From an uncultured Pelagibacteraceae bacterium (GTDB lineage: Bacteria; Pseudomonadota; Alphaproteobacteria; Pelagibacterales; Pelagibacteraceae): a DNA stretch of 64,000 nucleotides. Position 1 is the first letter of the stretch; each line of letters opens with the position of its first letter. Below, piece after piece: positions 44,797 to 54,124 of the stretch. Under the pieces are notes generated by a model. That model worked only from the letters and a program-made list of their open reading frames with translations, did no database searches and was not told the DNA's origin. The stretch spans positions 62,001 through 126,000 of the forward strand of contig CACMDB010000004.1 in NCBI GenBank assembly GCA_902612325.1, in the 5' to 3' direction. The translations under genes and the position numbers were made by a program.

Positions 44797-45713
44797 ATTT
44801 TTATCCTAATAGCCAAACAAATCTTTATGGATTACAGGATAATCTTTTAGTTTTTGCTAAATTATTTGACCAAAAAAGATTACCACCAAAGATTTTATTA
44901 ACTGGTCAAAAAGGTATTGGCAAATGTACTCTTGCTTATCATTTAATTAATTTTGTTTTATCAAAAGATGAAGAAATGCCTTATGATTTAGCTGAATTTA
45001 AAATAAATTTAGATAATCGCTCATTTAAGTTAATTCAAAATGGTTCATGTCCAAATTTTAATTTAATAGATATTAATCCTGATAAAAAAAACATAGATAT
45101 AGAACAAATTAGAGAATTAATAATTCAACTCAATAAGTCTTCATTCAACAATAAGCCAAGATTTGTTTTAATTGATAATATTGAATATTTGAATTTAAAT
45201 TCAGTAAATGCGCTGTTAAAAACGTTAGAGGAACCTAATGAGAATATATTTTTTATTTTAATAAATAGTAATAAGAAAATAATTCCAACACTTCTATCTC
45301 GTTGTATTAATTTCAATATATCCCTAGAAAATGATAAGGTTAATGAAATTAGTTCACTTCTTTTTGATAATGATATTGATAATCTCTTAAATAAAGATTT
45401 ATTAAATTATTATTCTACTCCTGGAGAAATTTATAATCTTTTAAAATTTTCTGAAGAAAAAAAGATTAATTTAAAAGACATAGATTTAAAAGATTTTTTA
45501 TTAAAACTTATAAGTGAAAATATTTATAAAGATGATAAGCAATCAAAAACATTTGTTTACAATATACTTGAATTATTTTTGATAAAATATATTTCAGTTT
45601 CAAATTCAGATGTTTACAATTATTTTTTGAAAAGAATAAATAATTTTAAGAAATTCAATTTAGATGATGAATCTTTATTTTTAGAAATAAATTCAAAGCT
45701 TTTAAATGGATAA
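44793..45713 (+). CDS. holB: DNA polymerase III delta' subunit
   Basis: Clamp-loader AAA+ subunit of 306 residues. It has G-Q-K-G-I-G-K-C-T (P-loop) near residue 37, a glutamate-type box in F-V-L-I-D-N-I-E-Y-L-N, then L-L-K-T-L-E-E-P-N-E-N near 144 and L-L-S-R-C-I-N near 167 (SRC motif). It lacks the four zinc cysteines seen in many delta'/tau proteins. The sequence is diverged, but synteny between tmk and metG makes the assignment firm. Confidence 0.9.
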   Translation: MNFYPNSQTNLYGLQDNLLVFAKLFDQKRLPPKILLTGQKGIGKCTLAYHLINFVLSKDEEMPYDLAEFKINLDNRSFKLIQNGSCPNFNLIDINPDKKNIDIEQIRELIIQLNKSSFNNKPRFVLIDNIEYLNLNSVNALLKTLEEPNENIFFILINSNKKIIPTLLSRCINFNISLENDKVNEISSLLFDNDIDNLLNKDLLNYYSTPGEIYNLLKFSEEKKINLKDIDLKDFLLKLISENIYKDDKQSKTFVYNILELFLIKYISVSNSDVYNYFLKRINNFKKFNLDDESLFLEINSKLLNG

Positions 45714-47247
45714 AAATTATTATATTACAACTCCCATTTATTATCCCTCAGCCAAACCACATATGGGACATGCTTATTCGAGTATTATCGCTGATTTTTT
45801 TGCCAGGTTTAAAAGAATAGATGGATTTAAAGTTTATTTTCTGACTGGGACTGATGAGCACGGTTTAAAAATTCAAAGAGCTGCAGAAAAAAAAGGAGTT
45901 GAACCTCTAGCGTTCTGCGATGAAATCAGCAAAACATTCAAGAATTTATCAAAAACTCTAAATTTAACAAATGATGATTTTATAAGAACTACTGAGTCTC
46001 GACACAAAAAATCTGTTCAATATTTATGGGAAGAATTGAAAAAAAATGATGATATTTATTTATCAAAATATTCTGGTTGGTATTCAGTATCGGATGAGGC
46101 GTTCTACAATGAGGATGAGATTGAAGATCTTGATAATAAAAAAGTGGCCATATCATCTAAATCTCCTGTTGAATGGGTTGATGAGGAATCTTATTTTTTT
46201 AGATTATCTAAGTGGGAAAAGGCATTATTAGAATTTTATGAAAAAAATCCTGATTTTATTTCTCCAGCATCAAGGAAAAATGAAGTAATAAGTTTTGTTA
46301 AAAGTGGATTAAAAGATTTGTCAGTAAGTAGAAAAAGTTTTTCATGGGGTATTAAAGTTCCAAATGATGATGATCATGTCATATATGTATGGTTAGATGC
46401 TCTCACTAATTATATAAGTGCTTTAAATTATCCCAATAAAGATGATGAATTATATAAAAAATTTTGGCCAGCATCTGTTCACTTGATTGGAAAAGATATA
46501 TTAAGATTTCATGCAATATATTGGCCTGCGTTCCTATTGGCCGCAAAAATTACTCCTCCAAAAAAAGTTTACGGACATGGGTGGATATTATCTAATGAGG
46601 AAAAAATGTCTAAATCAAAAGGAAATATATTGGATCCATTAGAAATTATAAAACAATATGGATTGGATCCTTTGAGATATTATTTAATAAAAGAAGTTTC
46701 ATTTGGAAATGATGGTAATATTTCTCAAGAAAGATTAGAGGATTGTATTAATAGTGATTTAGCTAATAATTTTGGTAACTTATGTCAACGTGTATCTGCA
46801 TTTGTTATTAAAAATTGTGATAGCAAAGTGCCAGAAAAAATTAAATTTGAAAATGATGATATAAAAATTTTAGATGAATATAGCCAGAATTTAGATAAGT
46901 TGAGATCGGAAATAGATAATCAAAATATTAACTTTTATATTGATTATATTGTAAATCGATTATTTGAAGCCAATAAATATTTTAATGACCAGGAGCCGTG
47001 GAAAAAAAAAGATGATAAAATTAGGTTAAATACAATAGTTTATACAACTCTTGAAATTGTTAGAAAAGTAACTTTTTTATTATATCCAATTATTCCGCAA
47101 TCATCTCTTAAAGCACTTAAAATTTTCAATCTTGAAGAAAAAGATGTAGTTTTTCAGTCAATTGGAAATAATGAATTTTTAAAAAAAGGAAGTGCTATTA
47201 ATAAAATTGATATATTATTTAACAAAATAGAAAAAGAAAATGATTGA
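45706..47247 (+). CDS. metG: Methionyl-tRNA synthetase
   Basis: Class I synthetase of 513 residues, with the HIGH-type motif in P-H-M-G-H-A-Y-S near residue 17 and K-M-S-K-S-K-G near 301. T-G-T-D-E-H-G is present near 49. It lacks the zinc knuckle cysteines and the C-terminal EMAP-like tRNA-binding domain, so it is the short MetG2-type enzyme. It overlaps holB and tatD by 8 bases each. Confidence 0.96.
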   Translation: MDKNYYITTPIYYPSAKPHMGHAYSSIIADFFARFKRIDGFKVYFLTGTDEHGLKIQRAAEKKGVEPLAFCDEISKTFKNLSKTLNLTNDDFIRTTESRHKKSVQYLWEELKKNDDIYLSKYSGWYSVSDEAFYNEDEIEDLDNKKVAISSKSPVEWVDEESYFFRLSKWEKALLEFYEKNPDFISPASRKNEVISFVKSGLKDLSVSRKSFSWGIKVPNDDDHVIYVWLDALTNYISALNYPNKDDELYKKFWPASVHLIGKDILRFHAIYWPAFLLAAKITPPKKVYGHGWILSNEEKMSKSKGNILDPLEIIKQYGLDPLRYYLIKEVSFGNDGNISQERLEDCINSDLANNFGNLCQRVSAFVIKNCDSKVPEKIKFENDDIKILDEYSQNLDKLRSEIDNQNINFYIDYIVNRLFEANKYFNDQEPWKKKDDKIRLNTIVYTTLEIVRKVTFLLYPIIPQSSLKALKIFNLEEKDVVFQSIGNNEFLKKGSAINKIDILFNKIEKEND

Positions 47248-48001
47248 TTCACATTGTCATCTTGATCATGAGCCATTATTTAGTGATCTAAAAAATGTTA
47301 TACAACGATCAAAAAAAATTGGTGTTAAAAAATTATTAACAATCTCAACATCTATTGAAAGCTTTTCCAGAGTTAAAGAAATTGTAAATAAAGATGAAAT
47401 TATATTTGGTACAATTGGAATACACCCACATGAGGCAGATAAAAATAACGTCAACTCAGAATTTTTTACAAAAAATTTAAATCAGAATAAAAAAATTATT
47501 GGAGTTGGGGAAACTGGTCTTGATTTTTATTATGATAATTCAGATAGAGATAAACAAATAGAAAGTTTTAAGATACACATTAAAGCTGCATTAGAAGCGA
47601 ATATACCATTAATTATTCATTCAAGAAATGCTGAAGAAAAAACTTACGAAGTATTAAATGAATATAAAGATGAAAAGTTAAAAATTTTGATGCATTGTTT
47701 CACGGGATCTCAAAAATTTGCAGAAAAGCTTTTAAAATTTAATTCTTATTTTTCTGCAAGTGGCATTATCACTTTTAAAAATTCTGTTGATCTTCAGAAT
47801 ACATTTAAGTCTCTTCCATTAGATAGAATTCTTATTGAAACAGATAGTCCTTTTTTAGCTCCAGTGCCAAACCGAGGAAAAAAAAATGAACCGTCATTTA
47901 TAGATTTTACTGCAGCCAAACTTGCAGAAATAAAGGGCATTGAAAAATCTGAACTTATCAAAATTACCACTAATAATTTCGATAATCTTTTTTTTAATTA
48001 A
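47240..48001 (+). CDS. tatD: TatD-family metal-dependent DNase
   Basis: TIM-barrel hydrolase of 253 residues. It shows D-S-H-C-H-L-D near the start, G-I-H-P-H near residue 59, G-E-T-G-L-D near 92, I-H-S-R near 127, H-C-F-T-G-S near 152 and E-T-D-S-P-F-L-A-P-V-P near 201, the full TatD metal-site series. Such proteins are 3'-5' DNases or D-tyrosyl-tRNA-deacylase-like. It is part of the metG-tatD-PhnP-like trio common in bacteria. Confidence 0.94.
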   Translation: MIDSHCHLDHEPLFSDLKNVIQRSKKIGVKKLLTISTSIESFSRVKEIVNKDEIIFGTIGIHPHEADKNNVNSEFFTKNLNQNKKIIGVGETGLDFYYDNSDRDKQIESFKIHIKAALEANIPLIIHSRNAEEKTYEVLNEYKDEKLKILMHCFTGSQKFAEKLLKFNSYFSASGIITFKNSVDLQNTFKSLPLDRILIETDSPFLAPVPNRGKKNEPSFIDFTAAKLAEIKGIEKSELIKITTNNFDNLFFN

Positions 48002-48007
48002 AATTAT

Positions 48008-48778
48008 ATGAAGTTTATAATACTTGGTTGTGGTAGTTCAATGGGTGTACCAAGACCAGATGGCTTTTTTGGTAATTGTGATCCTAAAATCAAGAAAAAT
48101 TATAGAACACGATGTTCTGCACTATTAAAAACCTCTAATCAAAATATATTGATTGATACTTCACCTGATTTACGACAACAATTATTAAGACATAAGATTA
48201 AAAAAATAGATAAAGTGCTTTTTTCCCACATGCATGGTGATCAAACACATGGAATAAATGATTTAAGATCATTTTATATAAGTAGCAAAAATCAAATCGA
48301 TGTATATGCTGATCCATTTACTTCTAAATATTTAAAAAATAGTTTTTCATACATATTCAAAAGTTACTCTAGAGAGTATCCTGCTACTTTAAAATTGCAT
48401 AAATTACCAAAAACTTTTCTTACATCAAATAATAAGAAAAAAATTTCTGTCAAATCTATTAAAGTTGAACACGGAAAAGTTAAATCTAATTGCTTTATAA
48501 TTGATAAGAAATTGGCTTATATAAGCGATGTAAGTAAAATTTACACTAAAGATTTTAGATATTTCAAAAATTTGAAGTTTTTAGTCATAGATTGCCTTTG
48601 GTATAATTACCATCCATCACATTTTAATTTAGAGACCTCTCTTTCTATGATTAGAAAGTTCAAACCTAAAAAAGCTATTTTAACCAATTTATCTCCAGTA
48701 TTAGATTACAAAGTTCTCATGAAAATTTTACCAAAAAACACAATACCTGCTTTCGATGGGCTTACTCTAAATTTATAA
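48008..48778 (+). CDS. PhnP-like metallo-beta-lactamase-fold hydrolase, last metal His replaced
   Basis: Metallo-beta-lactamase-fold protein of 256 residues, close to PhnP-type cyclic phosphodiesterases. It has L-G-C-G-S-S-M-G-V-P-R near the start, the metal motif H-M-H-G-D-Q-T-H-G near residue 74, V-E-H-G near 155 and I-S-D-V-S near 173. The final motif, which I recall in alphaproteobacterial relatives as T-N-x-H-x-D-L-D-Y, reads T-N-L-S-P-V-L-D-Y near 227, so the usual His is Ser. Substrate unknown. Its end overlaps the opposite-strand gpx by 6 bases. Confidence 0.88.
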   Translation: MKFIILGCGSSMGVPRPDGFFGNCDPKIKKNYRTRCSALLKTSNQNILIDTSPDLRQQLLRHKIKKIDKVLFSHMHGDQTHGINDLRSFYISSKNQIDVYADPFTSKYLKNSFSYIFKSYSREYPATLKLHKLPKTFLTSNNKKKISVKSIKVEHGKVKSNCFIIDKKLAYISDVSKIYTKDFRYFKNLKFLVIDCLWYNYHPSHFNLETSLSMIRKFKPKKAILTNLSPVLDYKVLMKILPKNTIPAFDGLTLNL

Positions 48779-49318
48779 AATACTCTCTATTTTACTAATT
48801 ATTTTATTTGATAATGGTTTAGTGAAAGAGGAAAATGTATCCTCAATTTTTCCCTCTTTGTTTATTAAAATCTTATGAAAATTCCACTTTGGTACTGCTG
48901 AGCTACCATGATTAGTTTTAGCCCATTTAAATAACTCATGTGCATTATTTCCTTTTACCTCAGAAATAGCAGAAAGTGGAAAGGTGATATTAAAATTGAC
49001 TTCACAAAACTCTTTAACTTCTGAGTTTTTATTTTTCTCTTGATTAAATGAATTTGACGGTACAGCAAGAACAACTAAACCCTTACTTTTATATTTGTCC
49101 CAAAGAATTTGAAGTTCTTCATATTGATTTGTAAATCCACAATAGCTTGCCGTATTTACTACTAATACTACATTATTTTTGAAATCACTAAAATTTATTA
49201 TATCGCCTGATATGCTCTCAATATTTAGATCAAAAAAAGTTTTTTCATAATTTGCGATAGCTGAACTTTTAAAAAAAAACATAATTATTGTAAAACCTAA
49301 TATAAATTTTTTTGTCAT
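48773..49318 (-). CDS. Glutathione peroxidase-family protein, exported
   Basis: Thioredoxin-fold peroxidase of 181 residues. The N-terminal hydrophobic stretch (residues 5-22) looks like a signal peptide, so it acts in the periplasm. The peroxidatic Cys is C60 in N-T-A-S-Y-C-G-F-T, the Gln/Trp partners appear in F-N-Q-E and K-W-N-F-H, and a second Cys in E-F-C-E is placed for thioredoxin-type recycling. It probably reduces lipid or organic peroxides. It overlaps nhaA by 4 bases. Confidence 0.92.
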   Translation of the reverse strand: MTKKFILGFTIIMFFFKSSAIANYEKTFFDLNIESISGDIINFSDFKNNVVLVVNTASYCGFTNQYEELQILWDKYKSKGLVVLAVPSNSFNQEKNKNSEVKEFCEVNFNITFPLSAISEVKGNNAHELFKWAKTNHGSSAVPKWNFHKILINKEGKIEDTFSSFTKPLSNKIISKIESIL

Positions 49319-50487
49319 TTATTAGGTGTAAGTAGTATTAAGAAGTAACCAAATAAAGTGGATAAAAGTGACCCAGTTAGTACTCCTATTTTTACACCAT
49401 CCATATATTGCATATTCTCAATAAAAGCTAAATTTCCAACAAAAAGACTCATTGTAAAACCGATACCAGTTAGAACACCTACGCCATAAAAGTTATACCA
49501 ATTTGAATTATTAGGCATTTGAGCAATTTTTGTTTTAATTGCTACATATGAAAATACAAAGACACCTAATTGTTTACCAACAAATAATCCTAACACAATT
49601 CCGAGTGGCACTTTGTTTAATAAAGAACTAAAAGATAAGCCCTCTAGAGATACTCCTGCATTGGCAAAAGCAAATAAAGGCATAATACCAAAAGCTACGT
49701 AGGGACTTATTGCATGTTCAACTTTGATTAACAATGAAAAATCTTTTTCTTTCTTTCGGTGAGGTATGGTCATGGCTAATAAAACTCCAGCAATAGTAGC
49801 GTGAATACCTGAATTATGTGTAAAGTCCCACAGAAATATACCTACAACCAAGTAAGGTAAAAATTTTTTTATATTAAATTTATTTATTACTAACAGGACA
49901 ATAAAAGCTAACAGCATAAGCGTTAAGTATTTAACACTCAAATCACCTGAATAAAATAAAGCAATGATAACAATCGCTCCTAAGTCATCAATAATTGCTA
50001 AAGCGGTTAAAAAAACTTTTAGAGATAACGGTACTCTTTTTCCTAATAGAGATAATACACCAAGTGAGAAAGCAATGTCGGTAGCAGAGGGAATGGCCCA
50101 TCCATTCATAGTTTCGCTGTCACCAAAGTTTATAAATACATAAAATAATGCAGGAACTAACATGCCGCCTACAGCAGCTACTATTGGAAGTAAAGCTTGT
50201 TTTATATTTGAAAGTTCTCCTTGTAAAAATTCTCTTTTTATTTCTAAAGTGACAAAGAAAAAAAATATTGCCATTAAGGCGTCATTAATCCAATGTAAGA
50301 CAGATAATTTTAACCCAAAGTTGTTAATGCCTATAAATAAGTATTTATTTAAAGTTGAAAAATATAAATCAGATAAATTAGAGTTGCTGATTATTAATGC
50401 AATTATAGCCGCAAATAGTAAAACTAAACCGCTAGCTGCTTCAAGTTTAAAAAACCATTTAAAAGGTTTAGATAAGTAATTAATCAT
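49315..50487 (-). CDS. nhaA: Na+/H+ antiporter NhaA
   Basis: Membrane antiporter of 390 residues with about 12 helices. Diagnostic segments are N-D-A-L-M-A-I-F-F-F near residue 67, G-W-A-I-P-S-A-T-D-I-A-F-S-L-G near 128 (with the Asp of the ion site) and A-I-I-D-D-L-G-A-I-V near 163 (the D-D pair). G-I-G-F-T-M-S-L-F near 340 is also typical. Suits a marine cell. Co-transcribed with the zinc-ribbon gene and gpx. Confidence 0.96.
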   Translation of the reverse strand: MINYLSKPFKWFFKLEAASGLVLLFAAIIALIISNSNLSDLYFSTLNKYLFIGINNFGLKLSVLHWINDALMAIFFFFVTLEIKREFLQGELSNIKQALLPIVAAVGGMLVPALFYVFINFGDSETMNGWAIPSATDIAFSLGVLSLLGKRVPLSLKVFLTALAIIDDLGAIVIIALFYSGDLSVKYLTLMLLAFIVLLVINKFNIKKFLPYLVVGIFLWDFTHNSGIHATIAGVLLAMTIPHRKKEKDFSLLIKVEHAISPYVAFGIMPLFAFANAGVSLEGLSFSSLLNKVPLGIVLGLFVGKQLGVFVFSYVAIKTKIAQMPNNSNWYNFYGVGVLTGIGFTMSLFVGNLAFIENMQYMDGVKIGVLTGSLLSTLFGYFLILLTPNK

Positions 50488-50489
50488 GA

Positions 50490-50963
50490 TTAAACTAAGT
50501 CTTTAATAAATAATTTAATATCTTTCAATATCTCAAAAAGACTAAATATAACGAGCTCAAGAGAAGGGAATAATTGATATAAATATGTACTAAAAGTGTC
50601 TATGACAACTAATAAAGCAACAAAAGTTATCAAAAGTACAATTAAATACGAAAGTAATTTAGTAAATGATAAGCTTTTTGTTGGCTTATATTTTGTTATC
50701 TCATAATTTTTTTTATCTTTTAATTTTGAATAGCTTTCTTCTTTAAATGTTTTTGCTTCATTTTTTTTTGTTTGAGTTATAGTTGGTTTTTCTTTGACAT
50801 CAATTTCAACATCTTGTTTTATTTCTTTTTTAATATCTGCAATTTTTGGATTATAAAACCAAACATAATTACACGAGCCACACTGAATAGTTCTTCCATT
50901 TTCAGGAATAAGTTCTGAATTTACTTCGAATACTTTATTACAATTAATACATTCAATAATCAT
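50490..50963 (-). CDS. MJ0042-type zinc-ribbon membrane protein
   Basis: A 157-residue protein. An N-terminal zinc ribbon has C5/C8 and C28/C31 (C-I-N-C and C-G-S-C); a charged linker follows, and a hydrophobic segment at about residues 105-127 anchors it, leaving a short C-terminal part. Such zinc_ribbon_5 proteins are common in alphaproteobacteria with unknown role. It heads the minus-strand nhaA-gpx operon. Confidence 0.85.
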   Translation of the reverse strand: MIIECINCNKVFEVNSELIPENGRTIQCGSCNYVWFYNPKIADIKKEIKQDVEIDVKEKPTITQTKKNEAKTFKEESYSKLKDKKNYEITKYKPTKSLSFTKLLSYLIVLLITFVALLVVIDTFSTYLYQLFPSLELVIFSLFEILKDIKLFIKDLV

Positions 50964-51116
50964 TATTTTATAAAATAAATGTTATGCTTATCTTATATCT
51001 ATTTATAAGCAAAAGTTAATTATAGTTTTTACAGAAACAGTTGTTGGTCTTTTTAATTTACATTTTAATTGTGATGTATAAGGTAAAAAATATTGAAAAT
51101 TCTTAATAATTAATAA

Positions 51117-51863
51117 ATGTTCTTTTTTAAAAGTAAAAGCAAAAATTTCAAAAATAGTAAACTTAAAATTTTATCAGGTTATAACTATAGATATAGAAAT
51201 ATTGGAAAAGAATCAGAAAAAACAATAATTAAATATGCCAATCATTTTAAATTTGATTATGAAATTGATAAAAGAACATCATTTGAGAGACATTTTTATT
51301 GGTTGAAAATAAAGATGCTAATTGAACACCTTGAAGCTAAAAGTCATGAATTCTATCTATGGTTAGATGCCGACTCTTTTGTGTGTAGATATGAAAATAT
51401 TTTAAATCATATTGATAAAACAAAACATATCTTTATTCATAATCAATTTTTTAAATCCAAACATAAAACAAAATATAAAAATGTCGATTTTTTAACATGG
51501 GGGCCAAATGTTGGAGTAATCCTTGTAAGAAATACAAGTTGGTCTCTAAACTTTTTTAAAAATGTATGGAATAAAAAAAAATATTTAAATCATTATTGGC
51601 CAGATAATGCAGCAGTAATGGATGAAATTGGTTTTAAAGCTGAAATTTCAAATTTGTCAGATAATAAACCAAATAAGTCTACTTTAAATAAGATTCAATT
51701 TTTATCAGGTATTTGGAATAGTATGCCTAATAAAAATTTTAATGATCCAAAAAATAATGAAATATCAAATTATTATTTTAATCCTGTAATAATTCATCTA
51801 GCTGGTATAAGGCGGAGAGATAGAGTTGAATTTATCAAGAAATATAAAAATTTATTTATTTAA
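51117..51863 (+). CDS. Putative glycosyltransferase (GT34/galactosyltransferase-like)
   Basis: A 248-residue protein with a GT-A-like nucleotide-sugar site: L-W-L-D-A-D-S-F at about residues 81-88 (DxD motif D84-x-D86), a preceding R-H-F-Y-W-L-K segment and a later W-G-P-N-V-G-V-I-L-V-R. W-P-D-N-A-A near 160 and H-L-A-G near 229 resemble GMA12/MNN10-type enzymes. No signal peptide. It pairs with a methyltransferase on the opposite strand, overlapping by 8 bases, and looks accessory (surface sugar modification). Exact donor and acceptor unknown. Confidence 0.7.
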   Translation: MFFFKSKSKNFKNSKLKILSGYNYRYRNIGKESEKTIIKYANHFKFDYEIDKRTSFERHFYWLKIKMLIEHLEAKSHEFYLWLDADSFVCRYENILNHIDKTKHIFIHNQFFKSKHKTKYKNVDFLTWGPNVGVILVRNTSWSLNFFKNVWNKKKYLNHYWPDNAAVMDEIGFKAEISNLSDNKPNKSTLNKIQFLSGIWNSMPNKNFNDPKNNEISNYYFNPVIIHLAGIRRRDRVEFIKKYKNLFI

Positions 51864-52638
51864 TTTTTAGTTCATTAATCTGATTTTTTGTATAAAGATT
51901 TAGGTAACAATTAAAACCACTATTTTTATTTAGTTCATCTTTATCTAGTATTTCATGTAATGGTTTAGGCAGTAAAAAGGGAGGTCTAGTTAAGTCTATT
52001 TCTCTATATTCTCCATCAGGAATATCTAAATTATCTATTTCTTTATTTGTATCTTTTAACTTATATGATGTGAGTAATAAGTAGTTAATCTTACTTTTTT
52101 TAAAGTTTTCAAAAAATAATTTTATACTTTTAAATGACAAGTGAATTAAACAATCTCTACAAATCATTAAATCTGAGTCTGGTAAATTTTCTTTAGTAAT
52201 ATCTAGCTTAATGAAAGCTAATTTATTATTCTTAAATTTTTTAATATTATTATCAATTATTTCTTGCACAATATCTCCACCAATATAAGTCAAATCCTTA
52301 TCTAAAACATTTTTAACCCAATTGAAATCTCCACATGGTGCATCTAAAATACTTTTAATTTGATACTTTTTAATAATATTAATTATTTCTTTCTCGATAT
52401 TGATGGTATTTTTTAACTCAGATCCATAACCTGAAACACTTTCATTTGAGGACCAGAAATTAGTTTTATAAATAAGATTAAATCTTTTTTCTGAAGTATT
52501 TTGATTAAAGATATTTTTTTTATTTTTTTGATAAATATGCTTTTTAACAATTCGATAGGGTGTTGTTAAAATTTTTGTAATAGTTTTTATTAGTCCGTTG
52601 TATTTATAAAATTTATAATATCTATTTAATATAAACAT
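51856..52638 (-). CDS. Class I SAM-dependent methyltransferase
   Basis: A 260-residue protein with Rossmann-fold motif I as S-I-L-D-A-P-C-G-D-F-N-W near residues 97-107, motif II-like Y-I-G-G-D-I near 119 and L-M-I-C-R-D-C-L-I-H-L near 155. The P-C-G-D-F-N-W form occurs in uncharacterised bacterial methyltransferases near polysaccharide genes. The N-terminal 45 residues are basic and rich in Tyr/Lys. The convergent glycosyltransferase neighbour suggests sugar or glycan methylation, which is inference. Confidence 0.75.
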   Translation of the reverse strand: MFILNRYYKFYKYNGLIKTITKILTTPYRIVKKHIYQKNKKNIFNQNTSEKRFNLIYKTNFWSSNESVSGYGSELKNTINIEKEIINIIKKYQIKSILDAPCGDFNWVKNVLDKDLTYIGGDIVQEIIDNNIKKFKNNKLAFIKLDITKENLPDSDLMICRDCLIHLSFKSIKLFFENFKKSKINYLLLTSYKLKDTNKEIDNLDIPDGEYREIDLTRPPFLLPKPLHEILDKDELNKNSGFNCYLNLYTKNQINELKIK

Positions 52639-52760
52639 TGTCGCTTCTATAAATTATATTAAAATATAGAAGGTAAAATCAATTATTTCTACTTTTCCTT
52701 ATCATTTAACCTTTTTCTTTTTATTGAAAACATAAGTAAAAACGCTATAACGAACATTCT

Positions 52761-52837
<77 letters not shown>

Positions 52838-52842
52838 TTGAT

Positions 52843-53124
52843 ATGAAAAAAGCAAAAATTTACTTACCTAATAAAAGTGCAATGCAATCTGGTTTAGGAA
52901 AACTTGATAAATGGATACTTGAATTTGAAACGAATGATCCCACAAAAAATCCTTTAATGGGATGGGAAAGTTCTAATGATACGTATACTGAGCTGAAATT
53001 AGAATTTTCAACAAAAGAATTAGCAATAAATTATGCAAAAAAGAAAAAAATTGATTATGAACTAATTGAGCCAAAAAAAAGAAAAATAGTAAAAAAATCC
53101 TACGCAGATAATTTTTTAAAATAG
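52843..53124 (+). CDS. NADH dehydrogenase accessory subunit, NDUFS4 (ETC complex I conserved region) family
   Basis: A 93-residue protein matching the ETC_C1_NDUFA4 / NDUFS4 family: A-K-I-Y-L-P-N-K-S-A-M-Q-S-G at the N-terminus, W-I-L-E-F near residue 24, P-L-M-G-W-E-S-S-N-D-T near 37 and Y-A-K-K-K near 66. It is the bacterial version of the 18-kDa mitochondrial complex I subunit, found in alphaproteobacteria. It starts 5 bases after tRNA-Pro, so it may share its transcript. Confidence 0.87.
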   Translation: MKKAKIYLPNKSAMQSGLGKLDKWILEFETNDPTKNPLMGWESSNDTYTELKLEFSTKELAINYAKKKKIDYELIEPKKRKIVKKSYADNFLK

Positions 53125-53131
53125 ATAAATA

Positions 53132-54124
53132 ATGTTTAAATTTTTTACAGATAGAAGGTGGTATTTATGGAGTATAGGTGGAACGTTACTGATTTTAATG
53201 GCTACTTGGTATCAGGTTCAACTTGATGTGAGAATTAATGAATGGTTTGGTGAATTTTACGATACTTTACAAAAAGCTCTCACTAATCCTAATTCTGTAT
53301 CTGAAAAAGAATTTATCGCGTATCTTTTTACATTTGCTAAAATTGCAGCTGTATACATTTTAGTAGTTATTTTTAGTGATTATTTTACTAGCCACTGGAC
53401 ATTTAGATGGAGAACTGCAATGGCAGATTTTTATCACGACAAATGGAATGATGCCTCTTCTATAGAGGGAGCATCTCAAAGAGTTCAAGAGGACACACTT
53501 AAATTTGCTAGAATAATGGAAGGTCTAGGGGCTGAATTACTGAGAAGTGTAATGACGTTGATTGCTTTTACTCCAATTTTATGGGGCTTATCAAAAAGTA
53601 TTACTGTATTACCATGGATTGGCGAAGTCGAACATGCTTTAGTTTGGGTCGCGATTATATCAGCATTGGGTGGAACAATATTATTGGCCAGTGTAGGTAT
53701 TAAACTTCCCGGCATTGAATATGATATTCAAAAAGAAGAGGCCGCTTATAGAAAAGAATTAGTTTTAGGAGAGGATTTTAAAGAAAGTGCACAACCTGCA
53801 AAAATTACAGATCTTTATGGGGGTGTTAGAAAAATTCATTATAAGATGTATTTTCATTACCTTTACTTTAACGCAGTAAAATGGAGTTACTTACAAGGTA
53901 TGGTAATTGTCCCATATTTAGCACTAGCACCAACGATTGTAACTGGTGCAATAACACTTGGTTTTGTTCAACAAATTATAAGAGCTTTTGGTCGAGTTGA
54001 AACATCATTGCAATATTTAGTTAGAAGCTGGCCAATTATTGTTGAGCTAATTTCAGTTTGGAAAAGATTGAGAGAATTTGAGTCAAAATTAGAGAAAAAC
54101 ATATCTATTGAAACTGCAAAATAA
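53132..54124 (+). CDS. SbmA/BacA-family peptide transporter
   Basis: Membrane protein of 330 residues with the SbmA/BacA pattern: W-F-G-E-F-Y-D-T-L-Q near residue 38, F-R-W-R-T-A-M-A-D-F-Y near 90, Q-R-V-Q-E-D-T near 112 and a C-terminal R-A-F-G-R-V-E-T-S-L-Q-Y. BacA/SbmA proteins import peptides using the proton gradient and lack an ATPase domain, as here. E. coli SbmA has 406 residues, so this is a compact version. The stop shares a base with the glpX start. Confidence 0.9.
   Translation: MFKFFTDRRWYLWSIGGTLLILMATWYQVQLDVRINEWFGEFYDTLQKALTNPNSVSEKEFIAYLFTFAKIAAVYILVVIFSDYFTSHWTFRWRTAMADFYHDKWNDASSIEGASQRVQEDTLKFARIMEGLGAELLRSVMTLIAFTPILWGLSKSITVLPWIGEVEHALVWVAIISALGGTILLASVGIKLPGIEYDIQKEEAAYRKELVLGEDFKESAQPAKITDLYGGVRKIHYKMYFHYLYFNAVKWSYLQGMVIVPYLALAPTIVTGAITLGFVQQIIRAFGRVETSLQYLVRSWPIIVELISVWKRLREFESKLEKNISIETAK

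Noticed and set aside
52639-52760. Possible attachment-site duplication of tRNA-Pro
   Set aside because: No repeat of the tRNA 3' end and no integrase could be found around it.
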